Shown: positions 29,575-40,053 of the stretch, piece after piece
How the letters are laid out: each line of letters begins with the position of its first letter
Position numbering within the stretch: position 1 is the first letter of the stretch
Assembly (NCBI GenBank): GCA_014800525.1
Contig: JAAVFV010000047.1
Span: 1-64,000 of the forward strand
DNA from: Bacteroidales bacterium
GTDB lineage: Bacteria; Bacteroidota; Bacteroidia; Bacteroidales; Muribaculaceae
Direction: 5' to 3'
DNA length: 64,000 nucleotides
The notes under the pieces: generated by a model
Database searches by the model: none
What the model saw: only the letters and a program-made list of their open reading frames with translations
Told to the model about the DNA's origin: nothing
Translations under genes and position numbers: made by a program

Positions 29575-32500
29575 TTACTCTTCTGATTTTACCTGCTTTG
29601 CAAATTCATTAGGCATCACATTAAACTGCTTATGGAACATTTTTGTGAAGTATGATTGCGAACTGATTCCAATCATCTGCGAGATTTCCCCTAAGGTGTA
29701 TCGGCCTGTCCGGATAAGTTCCGCGGCACTCTTAAGACGTACTACTCGGATTAGCTCTCCCGGAGCAAGGTTAAAGACAGCCTTCACATGACGCAGAAGA
29801 TTGGAACGGCTCATACACATCTTTTCTCCCAGTGCCTCTACGTTAAAATTCTCATCAGCCATATTTTCTTTGATCGTGGTCAGTACTTGCTCCATGAATT
29901 TCTCATCCTCCTTATTGACCGGAATATTAGCTGCCTCAAAAAGCGGCTTCCTCGCAAAAGCTTCACGCGCTCTCCGACGATTCTCAAGCAACGACACCAC
30001 CATCTCACGAAGATATTTCACGGAGAATGGCTTCTCAATATATCCTTCCGCTCCACATTGGAGACCCTTTACTTTGCTTTCCAGATCGTTCTTAGCTGTG
30101 ATAAACACTATGGGGATATGCGACAATTCAACATTTGCTTTCATCTGACGGCATAGTTCGAGACCATCCATCTCCGGCATCATAATATCAGACACCACTA
30201 CATCCACAGATTTCTTTGAAAGGATTTCCAATGCCTCGCGCCCATTGGTAGCCAAGGTAAGAAGGAATGTTGACGACAAGCGATCGTTAAGCATTGAACG
30301 TATTCCATCGTTATCCTCCACAATCAATACATGGTAACCCTTAGCTCCCAATGGTGTCTGATTCGTATCTTCCTCATAAACTATAGAAGAGGATTCGACT
30401 TTATAGGATGTGGCAGCCACATCCACACCCTCCGTCGCCTCCACAGGAAGCGACAGTACAAATATATTATCCTCGCCCTTATTCTCCTCCAGATAAAGAT
30501 CTCCTCCAAGAAGCCGGGCTAACGAACGCGATAGAGGCAGACCGATTCCTACTCCATTCTTCTGTTCCTGCGACTTATCTGTCTGATAGAATGTCTCGAA
30601 TATGTGTTCGCTATCCTCTCGTCCGATTTTCTCTCCATCCGACCCCACTCTGATTTTCAGTATTCCGTCCTTGATCTCCATAGCGACACTTATGGTAGAT
30701 AATGCATACTTCAGTGCATTATTCAGAAGATTACTGATAATCTTAGTTAGAGCCTCCTTATCTGTAACTATAATAGAGTTATTAGCCATTACGTTTCTCC
30801 GCAAGGTCTTATTCTTAAGTGAAATGGCCGGTTCGAAACGATCTAGCGTAAAGTTTATGAATTCACTTATATCTACAGCCTCCTTCTTTAGGCGCAGTTT
30901 TCCGGCTTCCACCTTCTGAAAATCAAGTAGTTGGGAAGTCAATTCAAGAAGGCGAGATGTATTCTGACGTGTAACCTTTAGATAATGTTCCGCTTCCGGA
31001 CTGTCAAGTCCCTTTTCTTCCATAGCCTCAAGCGGAAGATCGATGAGCGACAGTGGTGTACGGATTTCATGCGCTATCTCTGTGAAGAAATTAAGCTTCT
31101 GACGATAGACCTCCTTTTCCTGATTGGATGCAAATATTTCCTGACGCTCCCGGAGTCGCCTCATCTCGCGATTCCGATACCATACAAATACCCGTCCTAT
31201 GATGACAATCAATATCACCACGTAGCCGCAGATAGCCCAGCCGGTGGCCCACCACGGGGCATGAATCACAATTCGGATGCTATTTTGCGACACAATCTCC
31301 CCACATTCCATCTTTACTTCCAGCTCATATGAGCCATATGCAAGATGAGTGAATGAGATACGATTGTCTTCCATCGGTATCCATTCATCCTTCCCGGGAT
31401 GAAGGCGATAATAGTATTTCTTTGTACCCTTAAGCATTATTGCTGATGGCACACCCACTGTCAGGGAGAAGGAATTGGAGGAATAAGGCAAACTAAGTTC
31501 CCCACTGTGAAGAATACTTCCGGATGATAATCCATTCTTTACATCATCTCCTGCCGGAACATTCATCAAAGTAAAAATAAGAGGGAAATCGGAAGATGAG
31601 ACTGATCTTTCGGCAGGATTGAATCTTACCACTCCATTTACTGTGCCGAAATACATCTCGGAGTCTTCAACACTTATTGCAGAATGATATGTAAATTCAT
31701 TCGAAGGGAGGCCATCCTCCTTGGTAAACACCAGAATATTTTCTCCATCCTTATTCATACAGACCAATCCTCTGTTGGTTCCGAACCATAATCTCCCCTT
31801 TTTATCTTCCAATACAGGATAGACCACATTATCCGGTAAGCCTTCCTTCATTCCGAATGTGGTGAAATTATCAGTCGATTTATTATAACGACTCAATCCT
31901 CCTCTATCTGTTGAAATCCAGATGTTCCCCTCTCTATCTTCGGAAATAGCATTGATGGAATTTGATCGGAGTGCATCTTTCTTTGGCGCTGAATCATCAT
32001 AATAGTAATGATGGAATTTATCGTTTGAGGCATCATACTTATAAAGGCCTGTCCCCATCGTACCGATCCACACTTTCCCTTCAGAATCTTCTGTCAAGGC
32101 AAAAATCCATTGATATTCTGTCTCTTCAACCCTCTCAAACTTTTCCTCCCCTGCCTTACGTCGGAAAAGAGCATAGCTTAGGCCTACCCATTCAGTCCCT
32201 CGGGAGTCGCGAAGATAAGAATATACTGTATTTTCCTGCGACAACTGCCCCGGGAGATACTGATATGGTGTCTTCCCTTCCTCATATACCCATAGCCCTT
32301 TTCTGTCAGGACCAACCATCACCTGATTTCCAGCGCTGGAAACACACATAATCGGGTTCTTGATATTCAGAGGAGATGGTACGGGTGTGAAACTATTGGA
32401 AGAAATATTGAATATATTGATTCCTGCCGACACACTTCCGATAATTATCAGATGATGAGATGACGTTAAGGCAAGTCCGCGGATACGCTTGTTCTCCGGG

Positions 32501-33558
32501 TCCGGGGATTGGAGAATATTAAAATGAAATGCTTGACGTTCACTATAATTCACCCCTCCAAACATTGTCCCGATCCATAGATTCTTTTCTTTATCTGCAT
32601 AGAGGGTATACACCGTGTTATCAGACAGGGAATTTAAATCTGTAAGTGAGTGTGTATAGTGTGATAGTTGGTTTGAATACAGGTTGTATACATAAATTCC
32701 ATTTTGAGTTGCCAGCCATACTTCATGGTCGACCACTGCTACCGACCTGAGATAAAGATCTTGAGGCAATGTGGTGAGGCATTCTTCCGATCTGAATCCA
32801 TTTTCAGGATAAAGCATCCATACCTTAGCACTCTCATCGGCTACTATAAGACGTTCGGCATCATAGGGCACAATTCTTGCCAGACGTATGCCGGAAGGAA
32901 GTTTGAAATCCACTTCCACCATCTCATCATAACCCTTATCAAACCGGAATACCTTACCATTTGAAGAACACGCCCATAATTGTCCGTTTCGATCTATACA
33001 GATATCATTAAAATATTCCTCCTTATAGCGGCTTCCGGAAGGCATTGTATAATTCTTTCCTTCATTTCCCGATTTCCGGAATATGCCCTGATCCGGAACA
33101 AGCACCCAGACATTTCCCTTGTTATCTCCTACTATCCTCTGCACCCAGTTAAGGCCTCCTGTGGTTTTATCCCACATATCCACATATTCGATTCCTCCAT
33201 TCTCCGGAAGATAACGATACACCCCTCTATCCGTACCAATCCATATCACACCATCACGATCCTCATACAGAGCCCCTATATTATTATTCCCATGTTGCTT
33301 CTCCGGATCATAACATGTGTATTGAACCACATTGGCGCCATCATATCGATTGAGACCGTTGGATGTTCCTACCCATACAAAGCCATATCGGTCGCGGATC
33401 AGCGCCTTGACATGATTAGCCGACAGACCCTTATCAATATTTAGTCTTGAAAATCCATATCCAAAATTCCCGGCATGGCATACGTCCCCACCCCAAGGCA
33501 AGAGAATAATGCCTATAAGGCCTGTAATAAGACGTAGATAGTATTTAAGACAATTCAT
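29575..33558 (-). CDS. Hybrid two-component system regulator (HTCS) of the PUL
   Basis: Two-component propeller repeats (DRYGFVWVGTSNGLNRYD), Y_Y_Y domain, HisKA (FTEIAHEIRTPLSLI), HATPase, receiver (SDIMMPEMDG), AraC HTH. Confidence 0.95.
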   Translation of the reverse strand: MNCLKYYLRLITGLIGIILLPWGGDVCHAGNFGYGFSRLNIDKGLSANHVKALIRDRYGFVWVGTSNGLNRYDGANVVQYTCYDPEKQHGNNNIGALYEDRDGVIWIGTDRGVYRYLPENGGIEYVDMWDKTTGGLNWVQRIVGDNKGNVWVLVPDQGIFRKSGNEGKNYTMPSGSRYKEEYFNDICIDRNGQLWACSSNGKVFRFDKGYDEMVEVDFKLPSGIRLARIVPYDAERLIVADESAKVWMLYPENGFRSEECLTTLPQDLYLRSVAVVDHEVWLATQNGIYVYNLYSNQLSHYTHSLTDLNSLSDNTVYTLYADKEKNLWIGTMFGGVNYSERQAFHFNILQSPDPENKRIRGLALTSSHHLIIIGSVSAGINIFNISSNSFTPVPSPLNIKNPIMCVSSAGNQVMVGPDRKGLWVYEEGKTPYQYLPGQLSQENTVYSYLRDSRGTEWVGLSYALFRRKAGEEKFERVEETEYQWIFALTEDSEGKVWIGTMGTGLYKYDASNDKFHHYYYDDSAPKKDALRSNSINAISEDREGNIWISTDRGGLSRYNKSTDNFTTFGMKEGLPDNVVYPVLEDKKGRLWFGTNRGLVCMNKDGENILVFTKEDGLPSNEFTYHSAISVEDSEMYFGTVNGVVRFNPAERSVSSSDFPLIFTLMNVPAGDDVKNGLSSGSILHSGELSLPYSSNSFSLTVGVPSAIMLKGTKKYYYRLHPGKDEWIPMEDNRISFTHLAYGSYELEVKMECGEIVSQNSIRIVIHAPWWATGWAICGYVVILIVIIGRVFVWYRNREMRRLRERQEIFASNQEKEVYRQKLNFFTEIAHEIRTPLSLIDLPLEAMEEKGLDSPEAEHYLKVTRQNTSRLLELTSQLLDFQKVEAGKLRLKKEAVDISEFINFTLDRFEPAISLKNKTLRRNVMANNSIIVTDKEALTKIISNLLNNALKYALSTISVAMEIKDGILKIRVGSDGEKIGREDSEHIFETFYQTDKSQEQKNGVGIGLPLSRSLARLLGGDLYLEENKGEDNIFVLSLPVEATEGVDVAATSYKVESSSIVYEEDTNQTPLGAKGYHVLIVEDNDGIRSMLNDRLSSTFLLTLATNGREALEILSKKSVDVVVSDIMMPEMDGLELCRQMKANVELSHIPIVFITAKNDLESKVKGLQCGAEGYIEKPFSVKYLREMVVSLLENRRRAREAFARKPLFEAANIPVNKEDEKFMEQVLTTIKENMADENFNVEALGEKMCMSRSNLLRHVKAVFNLAPGELIRVVRLKSAAELIRTGRYTLGEISQMIGISSQSYFTKMFHKQFNVMPNEFAKQVKSEE

Positions 33559-33600
33559 TCACTTTGTATCGGTTAATTTTGAATACTTACTCATACAAAT

Positions 33601-35205
33601 TTAGCGATTTTTAACCTCAATATAATCTATATCTGGCATAAAATCCTGATCGTTAAACAAGATAACCTTATTTACACCACATTTCAGGTTAATGGGCACT
33701 TCACTTATAGATACATAATTTTCTGAATCCGGCTCGCATGACACAGTTGCAACCGGTTGGTCATTGACCATGACATGACATTTACGCGATTCGGGTGTGG
33801 TCCATGCTATTCTCAAGGTATAATCACCTCCATTTTGGGAATATACCTCATGCCATTCTATATCATTCTCTCGTTTTTTCCCGAGCCATCCTGCTTTCAT
33901 TCCTCCTGAACAAAGAGAATCGGGCATATAGATTCCTGACACTTCCGCCTGATTATTCCTTATTTCTTGATACGCGCCCATATAGGCTGTTTCTGCTTCA
34001 TAGCGCTGACGTTCACAGCGGCTGGTGCCCTCTACCGTGAAAATTCGGGTAGAATGCGGAGGGACATTCACCTTCATCAACTCGGGGAATATTCCGGTAT
34101 CATGCCTACTGAAGCAGTCATACACTTTCACCGGTCCTTCAAGATCAACTTTAGAGAAATCTATCTCATATTCTTTTTCCTCCTCTCCGGGATTATAGAC
34201 CGCAATAGCTCGTGTGAGAGAATATGGAGCCTTGATATCCTTGGTCAGAAGATATACTCCATCTTTATATTCGGCTACATAAGCCTGCTTCCCAAGCTGA
34301 TCCTGATCCAGGGCTATAAGATCAGGATTGGAGAGTAGTGATAAAGTGGTATCTGAAATATTGGTGAGATCACATCCTATCAATAGGGGCGATGCCATCA
34401 TACACCACATTCCGAAATGGGTCTTTTCCTCCTCTTCGGTTAGACCACGTCCCACTTCAAGCATGTCCATATCATTAAACTTTCCGCCCCCGGCATATGC
34501 CGACAAATAGAGATTCTGAGATATTATTCCTTTCACAGACTCCCATCCGGGCCATATGTCTTCGGATATTCTCCACGACGAGGCCACATCGGATACCCAT
34601 GTTCCCGGATAGTTCCATCGACACACATTATATCGAACATTTTCTTTCCCTACAGCTTTTATAGCCTCGGCAATCTCTGAATATCGGGTCTGTTCATCAA
34701 GTCGGAACTTTTCAGAATTCTGAGGAGGATCTCCTCCGCAGAAATCCACTTTTATGAAATCGAAATCCAATTCGCCCAGAAGATATTGAAGGTCCTCATA
34801 ATCATGACCATATAGGCCGGTGCCTTTCCCTCCCTCATCATTATCATAGTATGAGGCACACGTGTTACGACCTGCATCCGAATAAGTTCCGGCTTTCAGA
34901 CCTTTATTATGGATATATTCCACAAGCGACTTCAGACCATTGGGAAAACGGGACTGATTGATATTCAGATGTCCATCGGCAGTTCGGCGGTTAAACGCAC
35001 CATCATCGATATTGATATAACGATAACCGACTTCTTTCAATCCCTTTTCCACCACCATATCAGCCTGTCTCCGAATAAGATCTTCGTTGATATTATTACG
35101 ATAGGTGTTCCAGGAACTCCATCCCATTGTGGGAGTATGGGCGGAAATACCCGCTACCATACTCACACCACATAGGAAGGAAATAGATTTTTGCAACTTT
35201 ATCAT
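33601..35205 (-). CDS. GH27 alpha-galactosidase with C-terminal CBM-like domain
   Basis: PTMGWSSWNTYR, YRYINIDDGAF, FDFIKVDFCGG; beta-rich C-terminal extension. Confidence 0.9.
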   Translation of the reverse strand: MIKLQKSISFLCGVSMVAGISAHTPTMGWSSWNTYRNNINEDLIRRQADMVVEKGLKEVGYRYINIDDGAFNRRTADGHLNINQSRFPNGLKSLVEYIHNKGLKAGTYSDAGRNTCASYYDNDEGGKGTGLYGHDYEDLQYLLGELDFDFIKVDFCGGDPPQNSEKFRLDEQTRYSEIAEAIKAVGKENVRYNVCRWNYPGTWVSDVASSWRISEDIWPGWESVKGIISQNLYLSAYAGGGKFNDMDMLEVGRGLTEEEEKTHFGMWCMMASPLLIGCDLTNISDTTLSLLSNPDLIALDQDQLGKQAYVAEYKDGVYLLTKDIKAPYSLTRAIAVYNPGEEEKEYEIDFSKVDLEGPVKVYDCFSRHDTGIFPELMKVNVPPHSTRIFTVEGTSRCERQRYEAETAYMGAYQEIRNNQAEVSGIYMPDSLCSGGMKAGWLGKKRENDIEWHEVYSQNGGDYTLRIAWTTPESRKCHVMVNDQPVATVSCEPDSENYVSISEVPINLKCGVNKVILFNDQDFMPDIDYIEVKNR

Positions 35206-35265
35206 AGCATTTGATGACGTCTATATCGGGTCTTAAGTAAGTATAAATTAATTTCGAACACTTAC

Positions 35266-36834
35266 TTATCTGTAACCTGCATTCTGATCGGCGGGAGTGA
35301 TATCCTCATTCTGCTCAATTTCCGCATTTGGAATTGGATAGCGGAGATTATGAGAATCAATTGTGCCTGACCGTTTAGCCCACTTATTACGAGCCTTTAC
35401 ATAATTGACAAACTTACCGGTTCGGATAAGGTCGAAGCGACGCCAGTTCTCTCCGATCAGCTCACGCATTCTTTCATCCAGAATACGGGTGCGGAATTCC
35501 TCCTGACCCATCGGATGCCATTTCTTATCACCCGGAAGCTGGAAACCCCATGCTCTTGACCTCACCTGATTCACAATCTCCACAGCCTCTCCCGGACGGT
35601 TAAGTTCATTTAGACATTCTGCATAACTCAATAGCACATCAGCATAGCGGAGAAGAGGAATATTCTTACCTGAGTTCCACATATTATTGAAGCCATTATC
35701 GGTGTGCTGGTCAGTGCGGAAATCCTCATATTTCTTAATGTGAGGTTTAAGTTCATCATGATCTTCACCCAAATCGGCCCATGATACACAATCAAGATTG
35801 GGAGTCTCTCCATTATAGGAGAAGTCATAGCGGATTGCCTCCTGACGACGCAAATCACCATTTTCCCAGATGCCCCCCTCCTCTACAGCGGAGTAGGCAT
35901 ATTCTGTCACAACCACATGATCGTAGCCGGCAAAGTAACATCCATCACCCCACCAGTTCTGAGCCACACGTGACCCAATCTGAAACTCAATCTTATTCTG
36001 ATTGGGAGTGTTATTAAACTGGAATTCATATATGGACTCTACAGAATTTGGGGTGCGATAATCAAACAGATCGGAATAATTCACCAGGCTATAACCCATT
36101 GACATTACCTTCTCAAAGCATTCCGCTGCCTTGACGAAATCGCGGAGTCCTGTCTCCACAGGAGCTGCCATATAAGCCTTCCCTAATAGAGCATATCCGG
36201 CTCCGGATGTGGCACGTCCCGGATCGTTGTTTTCAGGTGCATATCGTGCGGCTTTCTCAAGATCTGATATAACGAACTCCCATGTCTTAGTCAGCGACTG
36301 ACGTCCATAGCCCGTCTCAGCCACCTTATTAAGATCGATCAGAGGAATCTCTCCCCAATAAGAGGCCAACTCCAGATCCATAAAACCACGGATGAAACAT
36401 GCCTCTCCCAGCAATTCTGCTTCCTTTGTTCCGGGCTTGACATCATCAGCGTCAAGGGCACGAATGATTTTGGCCGCTGCTGTCACCACAGGATAGCGGG
36501 CATTCCACTGATCCTTGATTCTTGTGGTCATCGAATTTAGATTAGCATCATAGTTATCCAGACAGGCATTCTCGCCTCCATCCTTCATCTGCAATGCTCC
36601 GCGCTGAATCTCATCTGTACCGGTCATCAGGAACCACGCTCTCTCGTCTGTACGCGTCCAGTCGCGCATGTTATTATAGATACCGATCAGATTGGATTCG
36701 ACATATTGTATATCGCTATAAATCTGATTCTCAGTAAGTCCCATCTGGCTATTTTCTTCCAGAAAATCGGAACAAGAACTCAGCCCGATTGCCAGCATAC
36801 CGGCGGCAATCACTTTATTTATTACGCATTTCAT
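35266..36834 (-). CDS. RagB/SusD nutrient-binding outer membrane lipoprotein
   Basis: Lipobox LSSCSDFLEE, SusD fold, C-terminal RDER-like/WRRFDLIRTGKF and YPIPNAEIEQN. Confidence 0.95.
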   Translation of the reverse strand: MKCVINKVIAAGMLAIGLSSCSDFLEENSQMGLTENQIYSDIQYVESNLIGIYNNMRDWTRTDERAWFLMTGTDEIQRGALQMKDGGENACLDNYDANLNSMTTRIKDQWNARYPVVTAAAKIIRALDADDVKPGTKEAELLGEACFIRGFMDLELASYWGEIPLIDLNKVAETGYGRQSLTKTWEFVISDLEKAARYAPENNDPGRATSGAGYALLGKAYMAAPVETGLRDFVKAAECFEKVMSMGYSLVNYSDLFDYRTPNSVESIYEFQFNNTPNQNKIEFQIGSRVAQNWWGDGCYFAGYDHVVVTEYAYSAVEEGGIWENGDLRRQEAIRYDFSYNGETPNLDCVSWADLGEDHDELKPHIKKYEDFRTDQHTDNGFNNMWNSGKNIPLLRYADVLLSYAECLNELNRPGEAVEIVNQVRSRAWGFQLPGDKKWHPMGQEEFRTRILDERMRELIGENWRRFDLIRTGKFVNYVKARNKWAKRSGTIDSHNLRYPIPNAEIEQNEDITPADQNAGYR

Positions 36835-36847
36835 GATATCGATTGAT

Positions 36848-39800
36848 TTAGAAGGTAAGGTTTAAGCCGAAGGTGAACGAACGTGTTGCGGGATATCCGA
36901 AATCCCCGGTCTCGGGATCGAAACCCTTATATTTTGTCAGTGTAAACAAATTCGAACCTGTGGCATAGATTCTGATATTGTCAAAATGAATAGCCTGCAT
37001 CCATTTCTTTGGTAAGGTATAGCTTAGCGTTAGGGTGGCAAGGCGAAGATAGGATGTGCTCTGGAGAGCAAAATCTGTCTCGGAAGCCGTATAGGGATTA
37101 TAACCTGATGCTGTATTGGTGATCACTCTCGGGAAAGCTCCATCCGGATTCTGATTGCTCCAGCGATTGAGGAGATCCGTTGAAGCCATGGACAAACCCG
37201 TTGAGGAAATCAACGATTCATAATAATCGCTTATCTTCTTTCCTCCAATCGAATAGTTGAAGATGGCATTGAGGGTGAATCCTTTCCATGTAAGATCGGT
37301 TGAGAATCCTCCATATACCTTGGGATCCATACAGCCCACAATCTCACGGTCGTTCTGATCCACAACATTATCCCCGTTTCTATCAAGAGCAAACAAATCT
37401 CCAATTTCTACATTCTTGCCATTATAGTTTACTCCCTCCCATTGTGCGCGGTTGGCTTCTGTTGCAATTCCCCCGCTTCGAAGAGTATAGATAGAGTTAA
37501 GGGATTCACCGAGGAAGATATTTCCCGTACGCTCCGTACCATTGAGGATACGTTCCACTCCATTGTGAAGTTTATTCACCTTATTATGATCCAGAGAAAG
37601 ATTAGCCGAGATATTCCATTTGAAATCGGGCAGATCAATTGCTGCCGCACCGATTGTCATTTCAAATCCACGGTTTGTCACAGATCCGATATTCTCCCAT
37701 TCTTCGCTATATCCGGAGGTCAATGCCAATGAATGCTTCATCAGAAGATTATCGTTATTGATGAAGAATCCATCAAGCGAAACACGCAGACGATTGTTGA
37801 GAAAACCCATATCAAGACCTATATTGGTCTGCTTCTGCTTCTCCCAAGTCAACAGAGGATTTCCAAGCAATCCGCTGGTGGCATAGGAGGCCGATCCATT
37901 GCTGACATTCGAATAATACATTGTAGCATAGGCATAGTTCTCAATATCCTGATTACCCACTACACCATAACCTACGCGCAGACGGAGATTATCAAAAATC
38001 TTCTGGTCTTGCATAAACTTTTCATTAGTCACCGCCCAGTTAGCTGAAAACGAAGGGAAAAGACCCCATTTATGACCGGGTCCGAATTTTGATGAACCAT
38101 CATATCGGGCTGTAGCGGTAAGGAAATAGCGGTTATCGTAATTGTAATTCGCTCTCACCAGATACGAGAGTAGAGTAGAAGCATAGAACTCTGATCCAAT
38201 CTCCTTTTTATCGTTGGCAGCAGCTCCTCCAAGATCGTTGAATCCCAGATCATTAGAGGCAAAGCGGTCGCCCTGGGCTTTGGTATAATTGAAAGTTGTG
38301 CGGGAAGCTGAGGTTCCGATAAGGAAATCCGTATTGTGAACCTCTGCAAACGTGCGGCGGTAAGTGGCTGTATTATCCCACTGCCAGGACAAGTTGGTCC
38401 AGCGCTCATGCTTTGCGCGAGCATCTCCATTATAGTGGCGGATTGCCTGCTGCACATAGTCGGGGGTAAATTCCATCCAGGTCTGATTAGCAAGATCCAC
38501 TGCGAATGTCGATCTGACATTGAGGCCCTCAATAGGATTGATATTGATATAATTGGATGTCAACAGACGGTCGCGAAGACGCTTCTGAGAGATTTCCATA
38601 GAGTTGAAGGGGTTATAATCATTATTATTCCCTTCGGTATGGGCCCGATAATAGAGTGTCAGATAGTCATAAGCATATCTTGTCTCCTGAGCCTCATAAG
38701 GAGCGGGATTAAGCAGAGGATTGGCCTGCATAGCCTGATTGAACACATCATCTGTAGGCATCTTATCCTCGGTACGGGAAAATTGAGTGTTGGTACCGAT
38801 ACGAAGCCAAGGCTTGATATCTGAATCTACATTGACACGACCCGAGTAACGGTTATTTTTCGTACCGATTGTGATACCCTTGATTCCACTATAGTTGAAG
38901 CTTGCAAACAGATTATAGTTATCTCCTGCGTTGGAGAAACTAAGTGTATGGCTCTGGGTGAAGCCAGTCTGAGTGAATCGATCAAGCCAATCATATGACT
39001 CGCCGGAAAGATAAGTTCCAAGTTCTTCAGAGGAGAAGGCCGTATTAGTGCCTAAGAGAGTATTGTCAATATAATTCTGTCTGTTTGCGCCCGGATTAGA
39101 ATACATATAGCCATTGGCAAATGCATCGATACGAAGATCACCCAACTGTCGGGCTGACATCGTTTTGGGTCGATGGGCTATATGTGAAGTCTGGATCCAT
39201 CCATCATATGTGACCTTACCACCTCCTTTACGACCTTTCTTGGTTGTGATCAGAATCACACCATTCGCACCGCGGGATCCATAGAGAGCTGTTGCTGACG
39301 CATCCTTCAACACCTGAATTGACTCAACATCTTCAGGGTTGATTGAATTAAATGATCCGAACTGACCATCCATCACCAAACCATCGATGACATAAATCGG
39401 AGAGGAACCGGCATTGATGGTATTGATACCACGCACTCTCACTGTGGCGTCTTCACCGGGTTTCCCGCTGGGAGTAACCATCAGACCTGCCATTTTACCC
39501 TGCAACGCTCCGGCCACTGTAGTAGACGGTGTCTCATTTATCTTCTCAGAATCCAGGTATCCGACAGATCCTGTGAGGTCGGCCTTTTTCATGGCTGCGC
39601 CCACCACAATCACTTCATCAAGAATGGAGTTGTTTTCACTTAATGATATATTGATTAAGCCATCTGCCGGCACCTTAAATTCGCCGGTATTATACCCCAC
39701 ATAAGAGGCTACCAGAATACTTCCTACAGGAGCCTGAAGTGAAAAATCACCCTCTATACCGGTAGAGGTTCCGGTTGTGGTGCCTTTGACAAGGACTGTG

Positions 39801-39925
39801 GCACCGATAAGAGGCTCTTGAGTCGCCTTATCAACTATAACTCCGCTTACATTTATAAGTTCCTGAGCCAGTGTCGGAAACAAGACGACAAGACTAAAAA
39901 ATAGAAACAAGGTTAGTCTTTTCAT
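36848..39925 (-). CDS. SusC/RagA TonB-dependent outer membrane transporter
   Basis: CarboxypepD_reg N-terminus, plug domain VRGINTINAGSSPIYVIDGL, DASATALYGSRGANGVILITTKKG. Confidence 0.97.
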   Translation of the reverse strand: MKRLTLFLFFSLVVLFPTLAQELINVSGVIVDKATQEPLIGATVLVKGTTTGTSTGIEGDFSLQAPVGSILVASYVGYNTGEFKVPADGLINISLSENNSILDEVIVVGAAMKKADLTGSVGYLDSEKINETPSTTVAGALQGKMAGLMVTPSGKPGEDATVRVRGINTINAGSSPIYVIDGLVMDGQFGSFNSINPEDVESIQVLKDASATALYGSRGANGVILITTKKGRKGGGKVTYDGWIQTSHIAHRPKTMSARQLGDLRIDAFANGYMYSNPGANRQNYIDNTLLGTNTAFSSEELGTYLSGESYDWLDRFTQTGFTQSHTLSFSNAGDNYNLFASFNYSGIKGITIGTKNNRYSGRVNVDSDIKPWLRIGTNTQFSRTEDKMPTDDVFNQAMQANPLLNPAPYEAQETRYAYDYLTLYYRAHTEGNNNDYNPFNSMEISQKRLRDRLLTSNYININPIEGLNVRSTFAVDLANQTWMEFTPDYVQQAIRHYNGDARAKHERWTNLSWQWDNTATYRRTFAEVHNTDFLIGTSASRTTFNYTKAQGDRFASNDLGFNDLGGAAANDKKEIGSEFYASTLLSYLVRANYNYDNRYFLTATARYDGSSKFGPGHKWGLFPSFSANWAVTNEKFMQDQKIFDNLRLRVGYGVVGNQDIENYAYATMYYSNVSNGSASYATSGLLGNPLLTWEKQKQTNIGLDMGFLNNRLRVSLDGFFINNDNLLMKHSLALTSGYSEEWENIGSVTNRGFEMTIGAAAIDLPDFKWNISANLSLDHNKVNKLHNGVERILNGTERTGNIFLGESLNSIYTLRSGGIATEANRAQWEGVNYNGKNVEIGDLFALDRNGDNVVDQNDREIVGCMDPKVYGGFSTDLTWKGFTLNAIFNYSIGGKKISDYYESLISSTGLSMASTDLLNRWSNQNPDGAFPRVITNTASGYNPYTASETDFALQSTSYLRLATLTLSYTLPKKWMQAIHFDNIRIYATGSNLFTLTKYKGFDPETGDFGYPATRSFTFGLNLTF

Positions 39926-40053
39926 GATATAGTCGCTAATTAATCAGGTTTGGAAGAAAGTGTATTAGAGTCGGCCATACACTTTCTACTTTTAGGTTAA
40001 TTTAGAATACTCACTTATGTCAGATTTACTATTGTTAGATCGCATCAGCAGTG

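Noticed and set aside
29575-33558. Separate sensor and regulator genes
   Set aside because: Single continuous 1327-aa frame with propeller, Y_Y_Y, kinase, receiver and AraC domains, the standard HTCS architecture.
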